Source: Lachnospiraceae bacterium UBA3785 (GTDB lineage Bacteria; Bacillota; Clostridia; Lachnospirales; Lachnospiraceae). From it: a stretch of DNA of 8,329 nt. Every line of letters starts with the position of its first letter. The first letter of the stretch is position 1. The notes below the pieces were generated by a model, which saw only the letters and a program-made list of their open reading frames with translations, was not told where the DNA came from and did not search any database. The position numbers were made by a program, and so were the translations under genes. This document shows positions 1 to 4,818 of the stretch, in pieces. The stretch is from the NCBI GenBank assembly GCA_002369495.1, contig DFFD01000038.1, positions 1-8,329 on the forward strand, given 5' to 3'.

Positions 1-1303
1 TGCCCAGATGGTCGATGTCGTCGTCGTTGCCGATGCCGTACTCAAGATGCATATTGTAGTTGATGGAAGCAAAAATGTCTTCCTTCGTGATATGCTTCGG
101 GATAAGCTCGTGAGCCCTTCTCCGGATCATGAGCTTCGCATCCTCCTCGTCCTTCGCCTCGTCGAGGATCTCCTTAAGGACCGGATAATAGACCAGCTCC
201 GTGATGCCGTAGAGGTTCTTCTCCTCTTCCGTGAGCTTCACCCAGCTGTCGATGTCCACCATCATGGAGGAAAGCACCTTGACATTGCGGTCAAGACCTT
301 CGATGGAAATGAAAACATACGGAACAGCCGCGTTCTGGATCTTATCCGCGAGCTCGCGGGTCACCTTCGTGCCCGCTTCCGCGATGATCTCGCCGGACGT
401 CATGTCAACGACGTCCTCCGCGAGGATATGGTTCCGGATGCGGTTCCTGAGCATCAGCTTCTTATTGAATTTGTAGCGGCCGACCTTCGCGAGGTCATAC
501 CTTCTCGGGTCGAAGAACATCCCGTAGATGAGGCTCTCCGCCGAATCGACAGCCAGCGGCTCGCCCGGGCGGATCTTCTTGTAGAGTTCAAGAAGACCGT
601 CCTGATAGGAGTTGGCGGTGTCCTTGGTGAAGGACGCGCGAAGCTTCGGCTCGTCGCCGAACATTTCGATGATCTCCTCGTTCGTGCCGATGCCCATCGC
701 GCGGATCAGCTGCGTGACCGGGACCTTTCTGGTGCGGTCCACACGGGCATAGAAGATATCGTTGGAGTCCGTCTCATATTCGAGCCATGCGCCGCGGTTC
801 GGGATAACCGTGCAGGAGTACAGCTTCTTGCCGAGCTTGTCGTGTGCGATGCCGTAGTAGATGCCCGGCGAGCGGACAAGCTGGCTGACGATGACACGCT
901 CTGCGCCGTTGATGATGAACGTGCCGGTCGCGGTCATCAGAGGCAGGTCGCCCATGAAGATCTCATGCTCTTTGATTTCGCCGTTCTCCTTGTTGAGGAG
1001 CCTGACGGTAACCTTAAGAGGAGCGGCATAGTTCGCGTCGCGTTCCTTGCACTCCTCGATCGGGTATTTCACTTCATCCCTGCAAAGTTCGTAATCGACA
1101 AATTCCAGGCTGAGCTTATCGCTGAAATCTTCGATCGGAGAGATGTCATCGAATATCTCGCGAAGTCCCTTATTGACGAACCACTCGTAGGATGCCTTCT
1201 GCACCTCGATGAGATTCGGCATTTCAAGAACTTCCTGACGCCTCTGGTAGCTCATTCGAATCGATCTGCCGGACTTTATAGGACGAATTCTGTTTTTCTC
1301 CAT
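1..1303 (-). CDS. rpoB: DNA-directed RNA polymerase subunit beta, N-terminal part (partial)
   Basis: Beta subunit of the core RNA polymerase. About 434 residues are present and the gene runs off the left edge; the full protein is normally about 1,200-1,300 residues. Translation of the minus strand gives MEKNRIRPIKSGRSIRMSYQ, then the protrusion and lobe blocks EMPNLIEVQ (about 27-35), ECKERDANYAAPLKVTVRLL (84-103), EIFMGDLPLM (114-123) and QLVRSPGIYYGIAHDKLGKK (141-160), ending at GNDDDIDHLG. The missing part contains the main rifampicin-resistance cluster and the catalytic region. I chose the ATG at 1303 because Lachnospiraceae RpoB begins MEKNRIRP and a GGGGTGG element lies about 8 bases upstream. 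An in-frame ATG at 1330 would add nine residues. The gene has its own promoter, and its upstream neighbour is a surface protease rather than rplL. Confidence 0.97.
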   Translation of the reverse strand, partial: MEKNRIRPIKSGRSIRMSYQRRQEVLEMPNLIEVQKASYEWFVNKGLREIFDDISPIEDFSDKLSLEFVDYELCRDEVKYPIEECKERDANYAAPLKVTVRLLNKENGEIKEHEIFMGDLPLMTATGTFIINGAERVIVSQLVRSPGIYYGIAHDKLGKKLYSCTVIPNRGAWLEYETDSNDIFYARVDRTRKVPVTQLIRAMGIGTNEEIIEMFGDEPKLRASFTKDTANSYQDGLLELYKKIRPGEPLAVDSAESLIYGMFFDPRRYDLAKVGRYKFNKKLMLRNRIRNHILAEDVVDMTSGEIIAEAGTKVTRELADKIQNAAVPYVFISIEGLDRNVKVLSSMMVDIDSWVKLTEEEKNLYGITELVYYPVLKEILDEAKDEEDAKLMIRRRAHELIPKHITKEDIFASINYNMHLEYGIGNDDDIDHLG

Positions 1304-1326
1304 TCGACATTCCACCCCGTAATCTT

Positions 1327-1377
1327 TCATATATATATGAGTAATGATAAACAGCCTCCTGAAAGGTTCTTTAACAT
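1327..1377 (-). CDS. Possible 16-codon upstream ORF in the rpoB leader
   Basis: A short reading frame, MLKNLSGGCLSLLIYI, lies in the predicted rpoB 5' UTR. Its ATG at 1377-1375 follows a GGAGGAG ribosome-binding sequence (three bases of spacing after GGAGG), which is stronger than the one in front of rpoB. The TGA stop (1329-1327) overlaps an in-frame rpoB ATG at 1330-1328 as ATGA, the classic arrangement for translational coupling. A second AGGAGG (1360-1355) lies inside the frame, about 24 bases before the 1330 ATG. The sequence supports initiation here, but I know of no family for this peptide, and it could be chance in an AT-rich leader. Confidence 0.3.
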   Translation of the reverse strand: MLKNLSGGCLSLLIYI

Positions 1378-1402
1378 ACTCCTCCACAATAGTGCATTCT
1401 CT

Positions 1403-1431
1403 AGGCTATCATATTTTTTTCAAGTTGTCAA
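1403..1431 (-). promoter_or_regulatory. Promoter of rpoB (sigma-A type)
   Basis: On the minus strand a perfect -35 TTGACA (1431-1426) is followed after exactly 17 bases by TAGCCT (1408-1403), which keeps the most conserved T, A and final T of the -10 box. The spacer is A-rich. Transcription would begin near 1396, giving a leader of about 93 nt before the rpoB ATG. It lies downstream of the protease terminator, so rpoB appears to be independently transcribed. Confidence 0.75.
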
Positions 1432-1460
1432 ACACATTTTTAATGAATTTTTCTAATGCA

Positions 1461-1490
1461 AAGGCGGGCGCCTTCCGTGACGCCCGCCTT
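1461..1490 (-). terminator. Hairpin terminator after the S8 protease gene
   Basis: A perfect 10-bp inverted repeat, AAGGCGGGCG (1461-1470) and CGCCCGCCTT (1481-1490), encloses a 10-nt loop. It sits 27 bases past the protease stop and before the rpoB promoter, so its expected role is to end the protease transcript. The downstream T-run in this direction is short (TTTGCATT), so termination may be imperfect. The plus-strand side has ATTTTTA, which would stop antisense transcripts as well. Confidence 0.65.
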
Positions 1491-1516
1491 CTCATTTTTA
1501 TAAAATGAAAACACTG

Positions 1517-3151
1517 TTATTCTTCTGCTCCAATTCTGGACATACTGCGGAGGAAAGTCACCATCATTGCACGGCTGCACGGGACGTTCGGTCCGATAGT
1601 TCCCGATCCGTAACCCTTTGTGATGCCGCGTGAGACCGCCCAGTCAACAGCGGACTTAAACCAGTCGCCGCTCTTAACATCCGCAAAGGACGATTCTTCT
1701 GCCGGCTTCTGATAGATCCCGGTAACATTTTTTGCATAGTTTGCGATAAAGGTCACTATCATCGCGCGCGTGCATTCTGCGCCCGGCTTGAATGTTCCAT
1801 CCCTGTACCCGTTCGCGACACCGTTTGCGGCTGCCCATTTCACAGCATTTGCGAACCAGTCGCTGTCCTTCACATCGGAGAAGCTGAGTTCTGTATCGCC
1901 AACCTCCGGACTGCCGGCCATCTTGTAAAGAAAGGCGACGGTCTGCGCTCGCGTAAGCTTCGCAAACGGCTGGAATGTGTCTTCACCGTAACCGCCGGTC
2001 ACGCCGTTGTTGTAAGCCCAGTAAACGGAATCATAGTACCAGACCTCCGGATCGAGAACATCGCTGAAGCTGATTTTCTTCGCAAACGCCTCAAAATCGA
2101 CAAGTCCGTACCCATAGGTCGTATCATATCCCTCGTCTCCGAGGTCCGCTGCCGTCTCCGCGAGAAGCTCGAGGAATTTTGCGGGCGTGATGTCCGGGTT
2201 CATCTGCCTGGCAGCCGCAGCCATCGCTGCGACCATCGGAGCTGCAAATGAAGTTCCGCCCGCAATCGTGCAGTGCGTCATCGAGGACGGGTAGGTCATG
2301 CAGATGTCGACGCCCGGCGCGACCACATCGACCGACTCGTTGCGCTGGGACTTCTCTGCGATCGCAAGGCTGCTGTCCACGTAGCCGACGCCGATGACAT
2401 TGTCAAATGCCGCCGGATAGACAAGCTCTTCCGTACCGTCGTTTCCTGCGGCCGATACGATGATGACATTTTTGGAGACCGCGTACTCGATCGCGGCTTT
2501 GAGTCCTTCCGTGTTGAACGCTGCATTTCCAAGGCTCATCGTGATGACGGAGGCATTGTACCTGTCGACCGCCGCGTAGACAGCCGCCTCGATATCCGCC
2601 GTGTTGTTCTTCTTCGCCGCGACTTTGATAGGGGCGATCGTAACATCATCAAGGAGCCCTGCGATGCCGATACCGTTGTCGCGGATCGCGATCAGCTCGC
2701 CCAGGACGCCGGTCCCGTGCTTGTTTGTATCCGTCATGCCGCCGTCGACCGCTGTGCCGGACGTGCAGTCCGTGGCCGGAAGCACATTCGTGTAATCGAT
2801 ATCATCGTGCGCCGGCGTGAAGCCGCTGTCGATGACCGCCATCGTGACGCCCCGGCCGCCGAGATTCCTCTCCCAGAAGGCGGAAACGCCGATCTTGTCC
2901 AGATACTCTTTCTGGAATGCGTAATAAGTGTCGGAGTACTCCCCGGAGGCCTCTCCGGGAGCTGCCCCATCGGAGACCGTGTCGAAGAAGCAGCCCTCAT
3001 CGTCCTCCGGAACAATCTCCTCATCCGCTTCCCGGTCGGTATCCTGTGCGCTGTCCGCCGACACCGGGTGTGCCGAGGCGGGCAGGGCTGCCGCCGCAAG
3101 GGCGAAGGCCGCTGCCAATGCCGTCGCTTTCTTAAGCCATTCTGTTGTCAA
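1517..3151 (-). CDS. Secreted subtilisin-like S8 serine protease with three SLH repeats
   Basis: Predicted 544-residue cell-surface protease. Residues 6-27 form a signal peptide (LKK, an Ala-rich hydrophobic core, then LPASA). An acidic, probably disordered stretch follows (about 31-70). The subtilase domain covers about 85-357, with the expected triad Asp108 in AVIDSG, His145 in NKHGTGV and Ser301 in GGTSFAAPM, plus the oxyanion Asn237 in SAAGND. Three SLH repeats follow (about 361-410, 423-474 and 488-537), each ending in a TRAQ, TRAM or SRAM motif. Such repeats normally hold proteins on secondary cell-wall polysaccharide. I see no I9 propeptide inhibitor. The start is uncertain: the frame is open upstream, the only sensible start before the signal peptide is TTG at 3151, and there is no ribosome-binding site. 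The out-of-frame ATG at 3140 stops after two codons. Substrate unknown. Confidence 0.92.
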   Translation of the reverse strand: MTTEWLKKATALAAAFALAAAALPASAHPVSADSAQDTDREADEEIVPEDDEGCFFDTVSDGAAPGEASGEYSDTYYAFQKEYLDKIGVSAFWERNLGGRGVTMAVIDSGFTPAHDDIDYTNVLPATDCTSGTAVDGGMTDTNKHGTGVLGELIAIRDNGIGIAGLLDDVTIAPIKVAAKKNNTADIEAAVYAAVDRYNASVITMSLGNAAFNTEGLKAAIEYAVSKNVIIVSAAGNDGTEELVYPAAFDNVIGVGYVDSSLAIAEKSQRNESVDVVAPGVDICMTYPSSMTHCTIAGGTSFAAPMVAAMAAAARQMNPDITPAKFLELLAETAADLGDEGYDTTYGYGLVDFEAFAKKISFSDVLDPEVWYYDSVYWAYNNGVTGGYGEDTFQPFAKLTRAQTVAFLYKMAGSPEVGDTELSFSDVKDSDWFANAVKWAAANGVANGYRDGTFKPGAECTRAMIVTFIANYAKNVTGIYQKPAEESSFADVKSGDWFKSAVDWAVSRGITKGYGSGTIGPNVPCSRAMMVTFLRSMSRIGAEE

Positions 3152-3163
3152 TAAATTGCACGC

Positions 3164-3196
3164 AAAAAAATAAGGCTTTCCGCCATTTGGAAAGCC
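3164..3196 (-). terminator. Intrinsic terminator after the zinc-ribbon gene
   Basis: On the minus strand, GGCTTTCC (3196-3189) and GGAAAGCC (3181-3174) form a perfect 8-bp stem with a 7-nt loop, followed by TTA and seven T residues (3170-3164). This is a textbook rho-independent terminator, 26 bases past the stop of the zinc-ribbon gene. It ends only 12 bases before the TTG start of the protease, leaving no room for a separate promoter, so protease expression may depend on read-through. Confidence 0.85.
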
Positions 3197-3221
3197 CTTT
3201 CTGTTAGCTCGTTTTAACTTC

Positions 3222-4406
3222 TTATTCGGCCACGTAGGGGATGATCTCGGAAATGCAGGTATCCCCCGGATCCTTGCCCGGATAGACCGACTTGATCGTA
3301 AAGGTGATCGTGTTCGTCTCGACCGGCACGTTGAAGTTGATGTACTGCGGGATCATCGCATCGGTAAATGACATCTCGTAGGACTTCCCGTTGATTGTCA
3401 CGGTCATCTCCTTCGGCCGGTTGTTGTTGAGGTAGAGGTCCGGCTCGCGCCAGTTGCCGAGGTAGAGGGCCAGGCAGCGAACCTTGCGGATCTCGGAGAG
3501 GTTGACCGTGATCTGCTCGCCGATCCCGTCTCCCGGAACGCCCTCCTGCCAGGAGGTCACCGTGTCGCTGTCTATCGCCATCTCCGGGGCATTGTTGATC
3601 GTCGCATCGTCCTGCACGAGCCGGGACGTGGCTGCCGCGGTCGCGAAACGGGCTGTCTTGAGCGTTCCGAGGTCGGCAGGTGCGGCATCGAGCATCGTGG
3701 GAACCGGTTCCGGCGGAACCGGCGTCGGCGTCGGGGTCGGCGTGGGCGTCGGCGTGTGGATTGCCGGGTCCTGGACGGTCGAGGAGGTGATGTTCTCGAT
3801 CCTGCTGTTTGCCTTTTCCAGCTCCTCAGCCCTGGCCTTCTCCGCCTCCTCGCGGGCCAGTGCCTCCGCCTTGCGGCTCTCCTCCGCCTCAGCAGCTTCG
3901 ATCGCGGCGCTCATCGCAGCGTCCGTGTCAATCGTGTTGTGCGATTCCGAGGTCTCCGTGGATTCCAGCACGGAATCATCCGCTCCGACCGGCGCAAGGC
4001 CGTTCTTCATGCCCCTCGTGATAATCACAAAGAGGAAAATGGCAAAGACAGTGACCACAGCCGCGCCGATCAGGAAGAAAATGTCCCCGGCGTTCCGGCG
4101 TTTCCGCTCCCGGGTGCGGCGGCGCATCCGCTCCTCGTTTATTTTTTCGCGGTCGGGTTTCTCATCTTCCTCAGGTTCTGCGATCTCCGGCAGGTCTTCC
4201 GGCAGCTGCACGGTTTCGGGGGCTGCGGCCTTCATCTGCTCCTCGCGGAGCGCGGCGCTATCGGACAAGGGGACGAATACTTTCGTCTCCCCGAGTGAGT
4301 CTTCATTTCCCGGAGCATCATCGGCAATGAGAAGCACCCTGGTTCCGCAGTAGCTGCAGAATCGGGCTCCCTCTTCCAGTTTTTTTCCGCATTCCGGACA
4401 GTACAT
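3222..4406 (-). CDS. Zinc-ribbon, single-pass membrane protein with NADase-type glycan-binding domain
   Basis: Predicted 394-residue membrane protein. Residues 3-20 form a zinc ribbon (Cys3, Cys6, Cys17, Cys20). An acidic linker leads to a strongly basic patch (93-104) and one transmembrane helix (about 108-130, DIFFLIGAAVVTVFAIFLF). Positive-inside topology puts the zinc ribbon in the cytoplasm and the rest outside. The outer part has an Ala/Glu/Arg-rich, probably coiled-coil segment (about 162-208), a Thr-Pro repeat spacer (218-229) and a beta-rich C-terminal domain (about 250-394). The blocks TSWQEGVPGDGIGEQI and LYLNNNRPKEMTV are typical of the discoidin-like NADase-type glycan-binding domain. 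The ATG at 4406 has AAGGAGA about seven bases upstream and a good promoter. I see no catalytic residues, so a binding or sensing role is likely. The glycan-domain assignment is by remembered motif. Confidence 0.88.
   Translation of the reverse strand: MYCPECGKKLEEGARFCSYCGTRVLLIADDAPGNEDSLGETKVFVPLSDSAALREEQMKAAAPETVQLPEDLPEIAEPEEDEKPDREKINEERMRRRTRERKRRNAGDIFFLIGAAVVTVFAIFLFVIITRGMKNGLAPVGADDSVLESTETSESHNTIDTDAAMSAAIEAAEAEESRKAEALAREEAEKARAEELEKANSRIENITSSTVQDPAIHTPTPTPTPTPTPVPPEPVPTMLDAAPADLGTLKTARFATAAATSRLVQDDATINNAPEMAIDSDTVTSWQEGVPGDGIGEQITVNLSEIRKVRCLALYLGNWREPDLYLNNNRPKEMTVTINGKSYEMSFTDAMIPQYINFNVPVETNTITFTIKSVYPGKDPGDTCISEIIPYVAE
3720..3757. repeat. GC-rich short tandem repeat encoding the Thr-Pro linker
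   Basis: The plus strand reads as repeated GGCGTC/GGGGTC/GGCGTG hexamers, which on the minus strand encode alternating Thr-Pro residues 218-229 of the zinc-ribbon membrane protein. Hexamer units keep the frame when copies are gained or lost, so the spacer between the membrane and the glycan-binding domain could vary in length between strains. Confidence 0.7.
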
Positions 4407-4465
4407 GACGCATCTCCTTCCTATATATAAGGTATTCTGCGCATTTTATCGGGTATTAAAAATGT

Positions 4466-4494
4466 ATATTACCATGTTATCGCCCTGTTGACAA
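4466..4494 (-). promoter_or_regulatory. Promoter of the zinc-ribbon membrane protein gene
   Basis: On the minus strand TTGTCA (4494-4489) is followed after exactly 17 bases by TAATAT (4471-4466). Both hexamers are close to the sigma-A consensus. Transcription would start near 4459, about 53 bases before the ATG at 4406. It is divergent from the hydrolase promoter, and the WalR-like box lies about 36 bases upstream of its -35. Confidence 0.7.
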
Positions 4495-4528
4495 GACAAA
4501 TGCACTGTTAAAAAATCATTTCACCCTC

Positions 4529-4557
4529 TTGTAACTTTTTTGTAAATATGTTTTAAT
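4529..4557 (+). promoter_or_regulatory. Candidate promoter of the NlpC/P60 gene
   Basis: TTGTAA (4529-4534) is followed after 17 bases by TTTAAT (4552-4557), a 5 of 6 match to the -10 consensus. The start point would be near 4564, three bases before the first stem of the structured leader RNA. An alternative -10, TATAAC (4561-4566), would start inside that stem and is less attractive. The WalR-like box overlaps this promoter, so the regulator could either replace the weak -35 contact or block polymerase. Confidence 0.5.
4530..4546 (+). promoter_or_regulatory. WalR (YycF)-type operator
   Basis: The sequence TGTAAC-TTTTT-TGTAAA is two direct half-sites separated by five bases. It matches the published WalR/YycF box, TGT(A/T)A(A/T/C)-N5-TGT(A/T)A(A/T/C), at every defined position. 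In Bacillus and relatives WalR controls autolysin genes including the NlpC/P60 hydrolase cwlO and its relatives, which is what lies downstream here. A further half-site, TGTTAA, occurs at 4506-4511 without a partner. Binding is inferred from sequence and gene context only; a poly-T setting makes chance matches easier. Confidence 0.55.
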
Positions 4558-4566
4558 ATCTATAAC

Positions 4567-4725
4567 TGTGCAGCACCCGGCTCTGATGTGCCTCTTGAGG
4601 GAGGAGGTGCTTGCACATCCGACGAAAGAGGTACATCAGAGGCGGGTGGCCAAGACGCGAAGCGTCTCGGCCAGCCCGGAACGAAGGACGCGAAGCGTCC
4701 TGAGTGCCGGGGGGGGTGCTGCACA
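4567..4725 (+). ncRNA. Structured leader RNA upstream of the NlpC/P60 gene (possible riboswitch or cis-regulator)
   Basis: A multi-branched fold can be read by eye. P1 is a perfect 12-bp closing stem (4567-4578 with 4714-4725, TGTGCAGCACCC). P2 is 14 bp with one G-U pair (4581-4594 with 4628-4641). It opens into a purine-rich internal loop and is capped by a 7-bp stem with one G-A mismatch and a CUUG tetraloop (4603-4620). P3 (4648-4672) is GGCC, a mismatch, then AGACGC-GAA-GCGTCT and GGCC. P4 (4675-4711) pairs CCCGG with CCGGG around a tandem G-A/A-G element and the hairpin AGGACGC-GAA-GCGTCCT. P3 and P4 share the identical 13-mer GACGCGAAGCGTC. P3 could instead extend through 4644-4646 with 4675-4677, competing with P4. 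I do not recognise the family; blocks typical of the ydaO c-di-AMP riboswitch are absent. Confidence 0.65.
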
Positions 4726-4744
4726 ACCCAGCGGCCGCGGGCTC

Positions 4745-4765
4745 CGGCGCGCAGCGCCGCATTTT
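4745..4765 (+). terminator. Terminator-like hairpin in the NlpC/P60 leader
   Basis: CGGCGC (4745-4750), loop GCA, GCGCCG (4754-4759) form a very stable 6-bp hairpin followed by CATTTT. A longer alternative pairs GCGGC (4731-4735) with GCCGC (4756-4760). It could act as an attenuator after the structured RNA, but four T residues are a weak tract, so it may simply be part of the folded leader. Confidence 0.3.
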
Positions 4766-4778
4766 CAGCAGCTGTCTC

Positions 4779-4793
4779 ACGGACGATATCCGT
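4779..4793 (+). other. Small hairpin just before the hydrolase ribosome-binding site
   Basis: ACGGA (4779-4783) and TCCGT (4789-4793) form a 5-bp hairpin with loop CGATA, 13 bases before the Shine-Dalgarno sequence. It is the last structure in the leader and leaves the ribosome-binding site itself in an unpaired AT-rich stretch. Confidence 0.35.
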
Positions 4794-4806
4794 CCCGTAT
4801 TATAAT

Positions 4807-4814
4807 AAGGAGAG
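4807..4814 (+). promoter_or_regulatory. Ribosome-binding site that fixes the NlpC/P60 start
   Basis: AAGGAGAG lies with its GGAG core six bases before the ATG at 4819. This decides the start in favour of a protein beginning with a clean signal peptide (MFRKRVLCSVLAAAM), although the reading frame is open upstream to an ATG at 4588 that has no such signal context and lies inside the structured leader. Confidence 0.9.
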
Positions 4815-4818
4815 TTTT

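Noticed and set aside
8..1456. A 482-codon open frame on the plus strand
   Set aside because: It is antisense to rpoB, whose minus-strand translation is unmistakable; the long frame is a by-product of GC-rich codon use.
3146..3151. TTGACA at the protease start as a -35 promoter element
   Set aside because: No -10-like hexamer follows at 16-18 bases, and the only downstream Met (residue 104) would remove the signal peptide and part of the catalytic domain.
2273..3154. A 293-codon frame on the plus strand
   Set aside because: It is antisense to the S8 protease, which has a complete catalytic triad and SLH repeats on the other strand.
4567..4725. Known c-di-AMP (ydaO) riboswitch, T-box, TPP, lysine or c-di-GMP riboswitch
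   Set aside because: I looked for the conserved blocks I remember for each (for example GGGGUGAAUC and the CUAACCUCGUAAGC-like end of ydaO, the UGGNACC of T-boxes, the CUGAGA of TPP) and found none.
4567..4725. A MITE or other small mobile element, because of the long terminal inverted repeat
   Set aside because: There is no target-site duplication at the ends. The nested arms, tetraloop and tandem G-A pairs read as RNA structure placed right after a promoter. Genome-wide copies would reopen this.
4798..4806. A -10 box (TATAAT) immediately before the hydrolase start
   Set aside because: No -35 element lies 16-18 bases upstream, and the start point would fall inside the ribosome-binding site.
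4588..4818. N-terminal extension of the NlpC/P60 protein by 77 residues
   Set aside because: The extension is the structured leader RNA read as protein (two DAKR-containing segments come from the repeated hairpins). The internal ATG at 4819 has a good ribosome-binding site and starts a clean signal peptide.
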